From contig CP119313.1 of assembly GCA_029202485.1 (NCBI GenBank), forward strand, positions 4,154,001 through 4,218,000: DNA of 64,000 nucleotides, in the 5' to 3' direction. A program made the translations under genes and the position numbers. Below are positions 43,576 to 53,853 of this stretch, piece after piece; within the stretch, counting starts at the first letter, position 1, and the number at the start of each line of letters is the position of its first letter. The notes beneath the pieces were generated by a model, which saw nothing but the letters and a program-made list of their open reading frames with translations, searched no databases and was not told the DNA's origin. Source of the stretch: Candidatus Pedobacter colombiensis (GTDB lineage: Bacteria; Bacteroidota; Bacteroidia; Sphingobacteriales; Sphingobacteriaceae).

Positions 43576-45474
43576 TTATTTTAATTGTGATGCTTTTTCA
43601 ACAATTTCGGCCACGACTGCCGGATCAAGCAAGGTCGTTACATCGCCCAGATTACTGGTATCACCTTCGGCTATCTTTCTTAGAATACGACGCATGATTT
43701 TACCCGATCTGGTTTTTGGTAAACCTGATACAAACAATATTTTATCCGGTTTGGCAATTGCTCCAATAACACGTGTTACCGTTTGTAAAATATCCTTTTT
43801 GGTAAGATCCTCATCAGTATGTACATTAGGATTGATCACGAAAGCATAAATCCCTTGTCCTTTTACATCGTGTGGGTAACCAACTACAGCGCTTTCTACC
43901 ACTCCGGCGTGCATATTAATCGCATTCTCGACTTCAGCAGTACCGATTCTATGTCCTGATACATTGATCACATCATCTACCCTACCCGTAATTCTATAAT
44001 AACCATCTTCATCTCTTAAACAACCATCACCGGTAAAGTAAAGGTCTTTATAGGTAGAGAAATAGGTTAGCTTACAACGTTCGTGATCACCATAAGTGGT
44101 ACGTAACATTCCCGGCCATGGGAATTTGATACATAGGTTGCCATTTACACCATTACCTGCAATTTCATTACCTTGCTCATCCACCAAAATTGGTTGTATC
44201 CCCGGTAATGGCAGGGTTGCAAAACTTGGTTTTGTAGGCGTAACATAAGCTATTGGCGAGATCATGATACCACCGGTTTCTGTTTGCCACCAGGTATCTA
44301 CAATTGGACATTTACTTTTTCCGATGTTCTCATCAAACCAATGCCATGCTTCTTCATTTATTGGTTCTCCTACCGACCCCAAAACTCGCAGCGAGCTTAA
44401 ATCAATGCCCTTTAGAGGTTCTTCTCCAAAACTCATTAATGAGCGGATGGCTGTAGGCGCAGTATATAGAATATTTACTTTGTGTTTTTCGACAACCTGC
44501 CACATTCTTGATGCATCTGGATAAGTTGGAATTCCCTCAAACATCAAGGTTGTCGCACCCTGTGAAAGTGGACCATAAACGATGTAAGAGTGACCGGTAA
44601 TCCAACCAATATCGGCCGTACAAAAGAAGACTTCGTCTGGCTGATAATTGAATACATTGGAGAAGGTGTATCCTGCATAAACCATATAACCACCAATGGT
44701 ATGTACTACACCTTTAGGTTTTCCGGTCGAACCTGATGTATACAGGATAAACAACATGTCTTCAGCATCCATTTCTTCAGCAGGGCAATTGGTATCCACC
44801 AATTTAATTTCATCTTCCCACCAAACATCTCTACCTTTCAGCATGGACACGGCCATACGGGTATGGGTTAAGACAATTACCTTTTCAACCGTTGGACAGC
44901 CAATCAGGGCATCATCAATGACTTCTTTTAACTGAATTTGTTTGTTTCCTCTATATGCTCCATCGGCGGTAATCACGACTTTGCATTCTGCATCGTTAAT
45001 ACGATCAGCAATAGATTTAGCAGAAAAACCACCAAATACAACAGAATGAACTGCACCAATACGTGCACAAGCCAATACAGCAACCGCAAGTTCAGGTACC
45101 ATTGGCATATATATACATACTCTGTCGCCCTTTTTTACACCGTTCTTTTTTAGAACATTGCCAAAACGACAAACTTGTTCATGTAAAATTTTATAGCTTA
45201 GGGTTATACTTTCTTTTTGCGGATCATTTGGTTCCCAGATGATGGCTGGTTTATCTCCATTTTCAGCTAAATGACGATCTAAACAATTCTCGGTAATATT
45301 TAGCTTGGCCCCCTCAAACCATTTGATATTGGGTTCAGAAAAATTCCAGGATAAAACTTTATTCCATTTTTTTCTCCACTGAAAATTATTGGCAATCCCT
45401 TCCCAAAACTGTTCCGGATAATCTACACTATACTGATAGGTTTTTTGATACTCTTCAAATGATTTAATTTGCAT
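43576..45474 (-). CDS. acsA: Acetyl-CoA synthetase
   Basis: AMP-forming acetate-CoA ligase of 632 residues, activating acetate for the TCA cycle and lipid synthesis. Motifs are LYTSGSTGKPKGVVHT (ATP-binding loop), VDTWWQTETGG, and the hinge and C-terminal domain TGDGCLRDEDGYYRITGRVD. PKTRSGKIMRR contains the catalytic lysine that is controlled by acetylation. Length and N-terminus fit Acs rather than propionyl-CoA synthetase. A TATATTTG box (45509-45502, minus strand) may be its -7 element. Convergent with the MG2-type gene, 26 bases apart. Confidence 0.95.
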   Translation of the reverse strand: MQIKSFEEYQKTYQYSVDYPEQFWEGIANNFQWRKKWNKVLSWNFSEPNIKWFEGAKLNITENCLDRHLAENGDKPAIIWEPNDPQKESITLSYKILHEQVCRFGNVLKKNGVKKGDRVCIYMPMVPELAVAVLACARIGAVHSVVFGGFSAKSIADRINDAECKVVITADGAYRGNKQIQLKEVIDDALIGCPTVEKVIVLTHTRMAVSMLKGRDVWWEDEIKLVDTNCPAEEMDAEDMLFILYTSGSTGKPKGVVHTIGGYMVYAGYTFSNVFNYQPDEVFFCTADIGWITGHSYIVYGPLSQGATTLMFEGIPTYPDASRMWQVVEKHKVNILYTAPTAIRSLMSFGEEPLKGIDLSSLRVLGSVGEPINEEAWHWFDENIGKSKCPIVDTWWQTETGGIMISPIAYVTPTKPSFATLPLPGIQPILVDEQGNEIAGNGVNGNLCIKFPWPGMLRTTYGDHERCKLTYFSTYKDLYFTGDGCLRDEDGYYRITGRVDDVINVSGHRIGTAEVENAINMHAGVVESAVVGYPHDVKGQGIYAFVINPNVHTDEDLTKKDILQTVTRVIGAIAKPDKILFVSGLPKTRSGKIMRRILRKIAEGDTSNLGDVTTLLDPAVVAEIVEKASQLK

Positions 45475-45644
45475 GGTCTAATTTGTTTCGGTACTAAAGT
45501 TCAAATATAACTTTATTAAAAAGCTAATAAAACTTTTATAGAATCTTTTGCATGGAGGAAAAATAGTGCAATAATCTTGACCTTATTAAACATTCCCTTA
45601 CCTTACAATGTCATCTTTACCTCGTTTTCAAAAAGGGGTAAATA

Positions 45645-46601
45645 ATGCAATCACACATCAAACTTCATTTAGCAGCTGGTAGATCGGTGGCACTGACACC
45701 TGATGCCCTACCTCAGCACAGCGCAGTGCCCATACGAATGGCAAAAGCTGAAAAAATCAAGATTAATGAGGGAGACATCCTGATTCAATCTCTTAGTCAT
45801 TATCTGGCATATATCGAATTATTTGAATATACGCTTACACAGGAGGTTAACATCGACTTCTCGGTAATTAAACCTTCATTTTTCATGTACATTAACCTAA
45901 GGCAAAACTCCTGTTACTTATGCTACAGATCTGAAGGGAAGTATAGGGAAACTCTAACAGCAGGAGCGCATCAAATGATGCTGATTACCTTTAGTCCGGA
46001 ATGGCTAATCTATAAATCTGAAAAGCTGGCAGAATTAAAATCTTTTACAGCATTCTTCAACAATCCAAAAAGGCGTAGCGTAAATCTTCCTTCTTTTGGC
46101 ATCGCTAAAAGCTTATTTAATTTACTAAAAAAAACTGATCTGAAGGTCAATCACTTAAATATGGATGCCAGCACCTATATTTTTATCAACAATTGTATTA
46201 CTAAATATTACAATAAACTTATCAGCCGAAACTGCAATAATGAATACCTGCAACATAAGGCAACTGCCATTGCCCAATTTATACACGAAAACTTTACATC
46301 TGAAAAAGCAAGTAGTGTACACGAACTTGCTGACCGATTTATGGTATCGGAAAGAAGTCTTGCCCGGCTGGCGAAAATGGCTTTCGGAATTCCACTTCAT
46401 GAACAGGTTATCAAACTGCGAATTGATTTAGCATTGAGACTGCTCTTGACAACGAATAAACCTATCTATGAAATAGCCAGACTAAGTGGTTACAAAGAAC
46501 CCCACTATTTCAGTAAAGCTTTTAAAAAATATTATGAGATATCTCCAAAGGGCTTTGAAAGACCGTGCAAAGAAATGGTTACTCTGGAAATGCAAGGGTA
46601 A
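45645..46601 (+). CDS. AraC-family transcriptional regulator
   Basis: A regulator of 318 residues. The N-terminal 200 residues have no recognised sensor fold. The C-terminal AraC DNA-binding domain is clear, with VHELADRFMVSERSLARLAKMAF, then KPIYEIARLSGYKEPHYFSKAFKKYYEISP. It is divergent from acsA (170 bases between the starts) and about 100 bases upstream of the MauE-like gene, so either could be its target. The ligand is unknown. Confidence 0.87.
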   Translation: MQSHIKLHLAAGRSVALTPDALPQHSAVPIRMAKAEKIKINEGDILIQSLSHYLAYIELFEYTLTQEVNIDFSVIKPSFFMYINLRQNSCYLCYRSEGKYRETLTAGAHQMMLITFSPEWLIYKSEKLAELKSFTAFFNNPKRRSVNLPSFGIAKSLFNLLKKTDLKVNHLNMDASTYIFINNCITKYYNKLISRNCNNEYLQHKATAIAQFIHENFTSEKASSVHELADRFMVSERSLARLAKMAFGIPLHEQVIKLRIDLALRLLLTTNKPIYEIARLSGYKEPHYFSKAFKKYYEISPKGFERPCKEMVTLEMQG

Positions 46602-46702
46602 AAATCTGCCAACAATTCTCGAAATATTTTGGCAGAATCCTACATTTTTTTCTAAAAAAATGTGCCGCACCTTTGAATCAATAACCAATAACAATAATCA
46701 AT

Positions 46703-47158
46703 ATGCAAATTACATTAAACAAACAACCAGGTCTACATCTATCTGCCAAAACAAGAGAAATCATTGTAGACATTACAGTTTATTTGTTCATTATACTTTT
46801 TATGTATACTGCAGCAAGTAAAATACTAACTGTAAAATCCTTTGCATCAACACTGGCAAAATCACCTTTAATTGGTAGTTATAATATGATTGTGGCTTAT
46901 GCCATTCCAATCATAGAAATGCTCATCAGCATTGTCCTGATCTTTCCCTTGGTAAGGAAAGTAGGGCTGTATGCTTCATTTTTATTGATGACAGTATTTA
47001 CTGCTTACCTGGCTTACATGGTTTTTTCAGGAAATAAATTACCCTGCCACTGTGGGGGTGTAATCAGCACCATGACCTGGCAGCAGCACATTTGGTTTAA
47101 TCTGGGCTTTGTGGTACTGGCCATTATTGGCTTAACCATAAACAGAAAAAAGAAATAA
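46703..47158 (+). CDS. MauE/DoxX-like redox-associated membrane protein
   Basis: A 151-residue protein with four predicted membrane segments (IIVDITVYLFIILFMYTAAS, MIVAYAIPIIEMLISIVLIF, VGLYASFLLMTVFTAYLAYM, IWFNLGFVVLAIIGLTI). The loop after the third segment, KLPCHCGGVISTMTWQQHIW, is the cysteine motif typical of MauE-like proteins, which are thought to help disulfide formation or transfer in the periplasm. It precedes the small DUF6520 gene by 83 bases, a pairing that recurs in Bacteroidota. Confidence 0.82.
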   Translation: MQITLNKQPGLHLSAKTREIIVDITVYLFIILFMYTAASKILTVKSFASTLAKSPLIGSYNMIVAYAIPIIEMLISIVLIFPLVRKVGLYASFLLMTVFTAYLAYMVFSGNKLPCHCGGVISTMTWQQHIWFNLGFVVLAIIGLTINRKKK

Positions 47159-47241
47159 AAGAATTTACGCGCGTGATTCAGGTAAATGAGGTAGCCTGTT
47201 AAAATAAATACATCAGAGATTTACTAAACAACAATAATAAA

Positions 47242-47550
47242 ATGAACAAAATTAAAAAAGCAGCATTTGGCGTTCTCGTAGCTGGGCTGGCATTTGGGTT
47301 CAGTGCATTCACCACAATTAAAAAAAGTTCAGTCTTCACCTATTATCAGGTAAATAATCCTTATGCGGCACCTAGCAATCCTAATGGCTATGCTTACTAT
47401 TCAGGAGACAGATGTGAAGCTGGAGGTAATCTTTGCACTGCGCAATGGGATATTGGCCTCAATCCTCCCCCTTTTTTTGAAGGTCAGGCCCTGCCTCCTA
47501 CCGGAGTAACTCTTCAAACCAGTACAATTACATCTGGTCATTTTGAGTAA
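47242..47550 (+). CDS. Small exported DUF6520-like protein
   Basis: A 102-residue protein with a signal peptide (KAAFGVLVAGLAFGFSAFTT). The mature part is short, rich in Tyr, Pro and Gly, and has two cysteines ten residues or fewer apart (DRCEAGGNLCTAQWDIG). This pattern of a KAAF-type signal followed by a short C-x6-C stretch matches the DUF6520 family. The MauE-like protein just upstream could form or reduce this disulfide, which is inference. The gene ends in a perfect palindromic terminator. Confidence 0.72.
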   Translation: MNKIKKAAFGVLVAGLAFGFSAFTTIKKSSVFTYYQVNNPYAAPSNPNGYAYYSGDRCEAGGNLCTAQWDIGLNPPPFFEGQALPPTGVTLQTSTITSGHFE

Positions 47551-47553
47551 ATA

Positions 47554-47591
47554 GTATAAAAGGAGATTGATTAATCAATCTCCTTTTATAC
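47554..47591. terminator. Bidirectional terminator, perfect 38-base palindrome
   Basis: Bases 47554-47572 and 47573-47591 are exact reverse complements with no spacer, with GGAGATTG as the strong part and AAAA/TTTT at the base. It lies between the convergent DUF6520 and susD genes. Confidence 0.8.
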
Positions 47592-47593
47592 CC

Positions 47594-48964
47594 TTAACGC
47601 TCATTCTGCTGTATCTCGCTTAACCTGATCTCTTCTTCATCAATTGGAAAAACATATCTTTTATCATTCGGTTGCAGGGTATAAGAATTCCCATTCAATA
47701 CTCTTGTTAAAGTAACGGCAAGGCGTGTATCTCCGTTCAACCTTCTCAAATCTGACCAACGAATCCCTCTGAATATCAACTCCTTTCTCCGTTCTTTTAG
47801 AATGTAATCCAATACTGTATTAGGATTTGTACTTATTAGGTCAAGATATAAACCTTTCCATCTCGTTCTCCTTAAACGATTCAGGTCTTCTAATGCTAGA
47901 GTTAAGTTCCCATTTCTCGCGTTACATTCCGAACGGATCAAATACATTTCATCAGTAGCCAAGCCTCCGAAAAAAGTTTTATCACCATTATAACTACCTT
48001 TAAAAGTCATGCCATTAGCACTTGCGGTAAAAAAGATAGACTTACGACAATCTTCAATGGTGTAATCATTATATAATTCGGGAACTACGATTAGCCTTGA
48101 TGCATTAAATATCCCATATGAGAACGTACTATGAAAGATCACTTCAGAATTAAATTTTGCGATTGGGAAAGATATAGAGCTGTTCAATTTGGTATAATCC
48201 ATCAAATCCGGCTGAATTTTCAAAGCAAGGTCAGCATATACTCCTGCTTGATCATAGTTCTCCATGGCTAGATAAGTTTTTGCCAATAAGGCATACGCAG
48301 CTTCTTTAGATGGTCTGGTTTTGTACCCGGATTTTGCCCCAAGAAGATTAATTGCTTCTTTTAGATCTATGATGATCCGCTCGTATGTTTGTTGAAGATT
48401 ACTGCGTTTCACTTTTATGTTTACATCATACTCCAACCTTAATGGTAATCCCAAATCTCCCGATGCAGACCTAGAATTATAAGGGACACAATACTCCTGT
48501 ATCAGGTTAAAGAAATCAAAAGCTCGAAAAAATAATGCACTCCCCTTTACACTATTCCAATCCTGTTGGTCATTTGTTATGGGCGTTATTTTTTCAATTC
48601 CTTCCAATATTACATTTGCATTTAAAATCCGTTGATAAGCATACGTCCAATCCAAGCTTTGTTCACCATTATAAAACTCTTTTGTGGGGGCCCAAATATA
48701 GGCCGATTTTTCCTGTATAGTAAAAAGATTCTGCCAGCTGGAAGATGTAATATAAAAATCACCTGCTCCTATTTCGCCTAAGCCACATGCTTGATTAACA
48801 TTGAAAATTTGAGAAGTATTATCAAGCAAAGCTTGATAATCTCCTATGCTTTTTGGAACAACTAATGATTTGTCAGGCTTAGCTTCCAGCCACGATTTAC
48901 CGCATGATTGAAAAAACAGCATCAGCAACATTGAGAATATATAACTTAGACATTCTTTTCTCAT
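47594..48964 (-). CDS. SusD/RagB-family lipoprotein (second locus)
   Basis: Surface nutrient-binding lipoprotein of 456 residues. The lipoprotein signal ends at LFFQSC, with the cysteine near residue 21. SusD features are the helical NSVKGSALFFRAFDFFNLIQ, SKEAAYALLAKTYLAMENYDQAGVYAD and the end YILKERRKELIFRGIRWSDLRRL. It follows the second susC gene by 12 bases. The C-terminus is a few residues past YVFPIDEEEI, normal for the family. The ligand is unknown, and no carbohydrate enzyme accompanies this pair. Confidence 0.92.
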   Translation of the reverse strand: MRKECLSYIFSMLLMLFFQSCGKSWLEAKPDKSLVVPKSIGDYQALLDNTSQIFNVNQACGLGEIGAGDFYITSSSWQNLFTIQEKSAYIWAPTKEFYNGEQSLDWTYAYQRILNANVILEGIEKITPITNDQQDWNSVKGSALFFRAFDFFNLIQEYCVPYNSRSASGDLGLPLRLEYDVNIKVKRSNLQQTYERIIIDLKEAINLLGAKSGYKTRPSKEAAYALLAKTYLAMENYDQAGVYADLALKIQPDLMDYTKLNSSISFPIAKFNSEVIFHSTFSYGIFNASRLIVVPELYNDYTIEDCRKSIFFTASANGMTFKGSYNGDKTFFGGLATDEMYLIRSECNARNGNLTLALEDLNRLRRTRWKGLYLDLISTNPNTVLDYILKERRKELIFRGIRWSDLRRLNGDTRLAVTLTRVLNGNSYTLQPNDKRYVFPIDEEEIRLSEIQQNER

Positions 48965-48976
48965 AATCCTTTTCCT

Positions 48977-51900
48977 TTAAAGACTTGCTTTAATTCCAAT
49001 TGAAAAACTCATAGGCATAGAAGTTGCTAGGCGATCTCCTATCCCAGGAACAAAATCTGGATCCAGGCCAAAATGATTTGCTTTCCAAATGATGCCTATA
49101 TTATTTGCATATAAATAAAGTCGCAATTGTTTCATCGGAATAGTTCTCCAATTGGAATGATCCAGATCAAAACTTAGGCTAGCATCTTGTAAACGGACAT
49201 GATCACCTTTTCCAACAGTTGAAGGGGAACTCGTATAAAATAAATCCCTAAAGTTGCTTTCCGTATAATTTGCTTGGGATGGCACATCCGTGAACAGTTC
49301 ATCTCCTTTTTTTTGCCAACGTCTTTCAAAGTCATTATTCGAACCTCTATTTATCGCTAAATGATACATACTGTAGTAACTTACTGTAGGCTTTCTGAAA
49401 TAATAGCCTAACTTATAGCTGATACTAAAGGCAAGTGTAAATTTACAAAAGGAAATTGTATTGTTCAATGCCCCAAATAGCGTAGGACGTGCAGGCCCAT
49501 TATATTCAAGTTCACTTAATGGAGTTTCAGCAAATATCCGGCTATAATCTTTACTAACCTGCCCATTTAAGTAACCACGAGGGTCACCATTCGAAGGGTC
49601 TAATCCTGCCGATCTATAGCTATAAATACCATAAACCGGTTTCCCAACTATGGGTTTTACATTATAATTATCCAAATAAGTACTAGCATTTGTTCTAATT
49701 ACATCATACAAAGTTATCCAATCATGCACAGTCGAAAACAAAACATCTGTTTGCCATTTAACAATTCCCTTTAAATTCTGAGAAGTTAATGAAATGTCTA
49801 TACCTTTAGCCTTCATTTCAGAATAATTCCCTCGTAATACTTTAATTCCTGAGCTGGCGGGGAAGGCCTTATCACCAAGAATATCAGTCCCTTTCTTAAA
49901 AAAATAATCTACCTTACCCAAAACAACATTATCCTTGAACCCAAAATCAAACCCTAAGTTGACAATACCTATTTTTTCCCAACGAAGCTCAGGATTTCCT
50001 ATGTTTACTATAGTCGCAATTGGCAAATTTGTACCTACTGCATTTCCAATATTTCTGAAAGTAGTTATCCCTGTATAGTTCTTATCCAAATTCCCATTAA
50101 AGCCATAAGATGCTCTTAATTTTAATATAGGCAACCAGTTTATTTTGTAAAAACTCTCCCTATCCAAATGCCATAAAGCACCAGCAGACCATAGTGGTAT
50201 GTTCTTCTGATTGGTTTTGACTCCAAAATAATTTGATCCGTCCATTCTCGCACTCGCTGATATGATATACTTCTGATCATAAGTATAGGCAGCATTCGCA
50301 AATACTGACCTGATTCTATCTAGTCTCCCGAAAAGATCGCGACCAGTGCTTATTTTACCAGAACCTGATGGATTTAGGTTAAAAATACTCAATGTATCAA
50401 CAGACACAGAACTCCCTGTATGCTTATCATAGCCATAATTGGAGTATGAATTTAGTTGAGTATCAAATTCGGAAAGCTCATAACCTGTAATCACATAAAC
50501 ACTCTGTTTTTGCCAGTCCTTTTGATAATTTAGTTGGGCTCTAAAATTTTTTGCTATAGCTTTTCGGACTATTTGATACTGAATTGCTCCTAATGGAATA
50601 TTATAACCAATAACTTGCCCAGCATCCAAAATTGAATATTGATTGATCAAACTTCTCGTTGAGGAACTTTCTAATCCTGCTACAAGTTCTGAACTATTTT
50701 TGATACGTTGATAGAGGTATTTTGTTTCTGCTTTTAAACCGGGAAAAAGCGTATAATTTAAACCGCCATTTAAACGCAGATCATCAGCTATCACCGTTGT
50801 AGGAGGAAGTCCTAATTCATCTAAAGGGACATAAGACCAGTCCAAAAACCCTTTAGACAGAGCCTGTGCATTGAATTCAGCACTATATTGACTGTAGAAT
50901 GGCATAACATTACCCTTCGCATCCCTAAACTGATAGTAAGGTGTAAAGTTTTGAGCTATAACAGCAATCGTACTGTCCATTTTCGCATTGGTTCTTACAT
51001 AATACAATCCTGCATTCAATTCCAGATTTTTCAACAGTTTTACTGTATGCTGCGTGTTTACAGTAACCCTATTGTTTTCATTATTAACAAGGCTTGAAAG
51101 CGCCCGATCATAACCCGCTGAAAGATAATGGTTGGATCGATCAGTGCCTTTACTTAGGTCTATAAAATATTGATGTGAAACAGGGCTTCGATAGAAATAT
51201 TTAAGCTCTTCATTCCTGATATCATTCCCCCGCAAAGCATTAAGCTGTTGTTCTGTTACTGTTGCAGATTGTCCTTTTCTTTGCTTGTCTAAAATCTGCA
51301 CAACCGGAGAAACAACTGGATAATTAATCTTGTCTAGCAGAGCCGCATCATATTTCCCATTATTAAACAAGAATGTTTCTACATCAATAAAATCTTTGGA
51401 AGACAGGTAATTTTGATTGTAAAAAACATCCGGCTTACTTGAAACAGTCAAATTAGTATTAAAAGAGAGCTTCAAGGGCTGCTTGTACTTCCCTCTTTTT
51501 GTTGTGATTACAATCACTCCATTACCTGCCCGTACACCCCATATGGAAGCAGAGGCAGCATCCTTTAATACAGTAACACTAGCTACGTCATTTGGGTTAA
51601 TGGAATTATAGTCACCATTAAAAGGGAAATTATCTAAAATAATCAATGGTTGATCATTTGCATAGATTGTACTTCTGCCGCGGATAGATAGATCCAAATT
51701 ACCCGAATTACTACTTAAAGTATTTTTATTGAACAACAGACCACTGGTGATCCCTTCGAGCCTGCTAAAGATATCATTACTGACTCTTCGATTTAGCTGT
51801 GCACTGTCTACCAATGCAAAACTTCCTGTAGCACGTTCTTTCGGAATACGTTGATAACCTGTACTTACAATTTCTACCCCAGGCAAATCAACCTCCTTTT

Positions 51901-52261
51901 CCTCAACAGTGACTACCGGTTTATCGTTAACCTTCGGTTCTACTGTTTTGACCGGTGCTGTAACAACCGGCTGATCCTTTACAACAATCATTTTGTCGAC
52001 CATGGTATAGGTAAATCGCAATTTAGCCGATACCTGATCCATTACCTTTTTGAGCTCAACATTCTTAAAATTAGCATCTATCTGCTGATTTGTATTGAAC
52101 TCCTTTTCATTCCAGACTACACTAGCCCCCGTTTGCTTTCTTATTTCTTTAAAAAACTGCAATAAGGATACGTTCTTCCGAACGTAATTTAATTTCTGTG
52201 CGTGTACAACTATCCCCAGCAGCGTTAATATGAAAACAATTGCTCCCCTTTTTAAACGCAT
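48977..52261 (-). CDS. SusC/RagA TonB-dependent transporter with STN domain but no carboxypeptidase-regulatory domain
   Basis: Outer-membrane transporter of 1094 residues. A signal peptide (IVFILTLLGIVVHAQ) is followed by an STN domain (LLQFFKEIRKQTGASVVW) at about residues 25-100. A Val/Pro/Lys-rich linker (about 100-130, VVTAPVKTVEPKVNDKPVVT) stands where most SusC proteins have a CarboxypepD_reg-like domain. The plug has VTVLKDAASASIWGVRAGNGVIVI and the barrel runs to IGIKASL. Its start codon shares one base with the stop of the FecR gene, so the regulator and receptor are made together. The linker instead of the beta domain is unusual. Confidence 0.9.
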   Translation of the reverse strand: MRLKRGAIVFILTLLGIVVHAQKLNYVRKNVSLLQFFKEIRKQTGASVVWNEKEFNTNQQIDANFKNVELKKVMDQVSAKLRFTYTMVDKMIVVKDQPVVTAPVKTVEPKVNDKPVVTVEEKEVDLPGVEIVSTGYQRIPKERATGSFALVDSAQLNRRVSNDIFSRLEGITSGLLFNKNTLSSNSGNLDLSIRGRSTIYANDQPLIILDNFPFNGDYNSINPNDVASVTVLKDAASASIWGVRAGNGVIVITTKRGKYKQPLKLSFNTNLTVSSKPDVFYNQNYLSSKDFIDVETFLFNNGKYDAALLDKINYPVVSPVVQILDKQRKGQSATVTEQQLNALRGNDIRNEELKYFYRSPVSHQYFIDLSKGTDRSNHYLSAGYDRALSSLVNNENNRVTVNTQHTVKLLKNLELNAGLYYVRTNAKMDSTIAVIAQNFTPYYQFRDAKGNVMPFYSQYSAEFNAQALSKGFLDWSYVPLDELGLPPTTVIADDLRLNGGLNYTLFPGLKAETKYLYQRIKNSSELVAGLESSSTRSLINQYSILDAGQVIGYNIPLGAIQYQIVRKAIAKNFRAQLNYQKDWQKQSVYVITGYELSEFDTQLNSYSNYGYDKHTGSSVSVDTLSIFNLNPSGSGKISTGRDLFGRLDRIRSVFANAAYTYDQKYIISASARMDGSNYFGVKTNQKNIPLWSAGALWHLDRESFYKINWLPILKLRASYGFNGNLDKNYTGITTFRNIGNAVGTNLPIATIVNIGNPELRWEKIGIVNLGFDFGFKDNVVLGKVDYFFKKGTDILGDKAFPASSGIKVLRGNYSEMKAKGIDISLTSQNLKGIVKWQTDVLFSTVHDWITLYDVIRTNASTYLDNYNVKPIVGKPVYGIYSYRSAGLDPSNGDPRGYLNGQVSKDYSRIFAETPLSELEYNGPARPTLFGALNNTISFCKFTLAFSISYKLGYYFRKPTVSYYSMYHLAINRGSNNDFERRWQKKGDELFTDVPSQANYTESNFRDLFYTSSPSTVGKGDHVRLQDASLSFDLDHSNWRTIPMKQLRLYLYANNIGIIWKANHFGLDPDFVPGIGDRLATSMPMSFSIGIKASL

Positions 52262-53550
52262 TATTCTATTACGGTAATTCTTCTTCCTTCTACTTTAAAA
52301 TGTACATTTGCGGTCAATTCAAGCATTTGTAATACCTGAGGTATTTTATTAGACCTGATCATAGTACCACCTATAAGTGCCGTACCGACTTCTTTATTCT
52401 GATAAACCACCTCTACATCATACCAACGGGCAACCATTCGCATAATACTTTCCAGTGGTGCATTTCGGAATGTGAATTCTCCATTTCTCCATGCTATAGC
52501 TTCCTCAGCATCTACCCGTTTAACGCTTATTTTATCGTTTATTAGAGTTGCTTCCTGATTGGGTTTGAGCATCACAGCTTTCCCTAAACCTGACTTGCCC
52601 TTTATACCTCCCATAAAGTCGAGCGTTGAGGGATCCAGACTTGCTGATAACATACTATTCTGTGATGGCCTGATGCACACACTTCCTTCAAGCAAAGTTG
52701 TAGTTACATTTTTTTCATTGCTGTAGGCACTCACATTAAAGTGCGTTCCCAAAACTTCTATTTCCTGACCATTACTTACCACTATAAATGGAACCCGCAC
52801 AGCAGACTGCTTATTACTTTGCTGTAATGGGCGTGTAACCTTAGCAATTTCAAAATAAGCTTCCCCATTTAGCTCCACTCTGCGTTGCGTAGCTCCTGCA
52901 AAAGTTGAGGGGAACTTTAAACTGCTGGCAGCATTGAGCCATACCTTACTACCATCGGGCAATACCATCTGATACATACCTCCGCGTGGTATATTTAAGA
53001 TCAATTGCTGGCTGTTGGTTGCTAAACGTTCTTGCCCTGCTACTTTACCACCGTCAATATATGTTAGTATATGATCTTTTACTGCGACACCAGTTTTCGC
53101 TTCATTTAATGGAATGTTTTCGCCGTTCGCTAAAGTCAATAATATATTTTTTGAACTGGCAACAATAACATTACTTTCAACCGAAGGAACTATGGGAACA
53201 GGCTTAAAGAATAAAGAAGTTAAACCCAATAATACTAATGCAACTGCAGCTACCGAGCTCAATCCAATGATAAACTGTTTACCAAGTGTACTTCGCACAG
53301 GCCTTTGCTGGGCTTCCCTACGCATTCTTTTTATAGTAATCAGTGCAGTTCCGAGTTCGAAATTTAGTTTATGAGCATTAATATTTCCTGATTTTTGATT
53401 ATATTTTAAAAAAGCCTGTAGCTCTTCGTAAGTAATTTTACCTATAAAATCTTCATTATCATACATAGGGAGGCTTTCCACCTTCCCATTTTGCATAAGC
53501 GACATTGCTTCTGCAACCAATTGCCGGGTATATAATTTAATCTGGTCCAA
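52261..53550 (-). CDS. FecR-family anti-sigma factor without adjacent sigma gene (second locus)
   Basis: A 429-residue inner-membrane FecR protein. One membrane segment lies at about residues 90-115 (FIIGLSSVAAVALVLLGLTSLFF). The periplasmic FecR domain has NIPRGGMYQMVLPDGSKVWLN, QRRVELNGEAYFEIAK and LGTHFNVSAYS, and a DUF4974-type end follows (FTFRNAPLESIMRMVARWYD). It overlaps the susC start by one base. Normally an ECF sigma gene lies just upstream. Here the next 350 bases hold no such gene and the following genes face the other way. A trans-encoded sigma, possibly the one at 20.2 kb, is needed if the system works. Confidence 0.9.
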   Translation of the reverse strand: MDQIKLYTRQLVAEAMSLMQNGKVESLPMYDNEDFIGKITYEELQAFLKYNQKSGNINAHKLNFELGTALITIKRMRREAQQRPVRSTLGKQFIIGLSSVAAVALVLLGLTSLFFKPVPIVPSVESNVIVASSKNILLTLANGENIPLNEAKTGVAVKDHILTYIDGGKVAGQERLATNSQQLILNIPRGGMYQMVLPDGSKVWLNAASSLKFPSTFAGATQRRVELNGEAYFEIAKVTRPLQQSNKQSAVRVPFIVVSNGQEIEVLGTHFNVSAYSNEKNVTTTLLEGSVCIRPSQNSMLSASLDPSTLDFMGGIKGKSGLGKAVMLKPNQEATLINDKISVKRVDAEEAIAWRNGEFTFRNAPLESIMRMVARWYDVEVVYQNKEVGTALIGGTMIRSNKIPQVLQMLELTANVHFKVEGRRITVIE

Positions 53551-53822
53551 GTTTAAAATGCGTTAAATTTAAATTCTATCTTATCCCTCCAGTCCAAAAG
53601 TACCAATTTTTACGCTTTAATCCATAACTATCTGTCTCTAATAATAAAAAAGACCTTGTATTTAGGGCACCATATCTTTCTATACAAGCCACGACTGACT
53701 ACTAAGTGCTTAGCCATACTTTTGTAAACAAATAAAAGCTACCGGTTAATGTTGCTTAGAAGTGAATCATAATTATATTAGCCAACCCTCTGGAAATAAA
53801 TTAAAAATATTTCGGCGACTTC
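53551..53822. other. Intergenic region between fecR and rpmB
   Basis: No gene and no sigma-factor remnant seen on either strand. The region is AT-rich and should contain the promoter of the fecR-susC-susD operon, but no convincing TTG/TAnnTTTG pair was found on the minus strand. The rpmB promoter begins at its right end. Confidence 0.5.
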
Positions 53823-53853
53823 TTGACGAATACAAATATTTTATTGATATTTG
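53823..53853 (+). promoter_or_regulatory. Promoter of the rpmB ribosomal-protein operon
   Basis: TTG (53823-53825, in TTGACG) is followed after 20 bases by GATATTTG (53846-53853), which differs from TAnnTTTG only in the first base. It lies 50 bases before the rpmB start. Confidence 0.55.
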
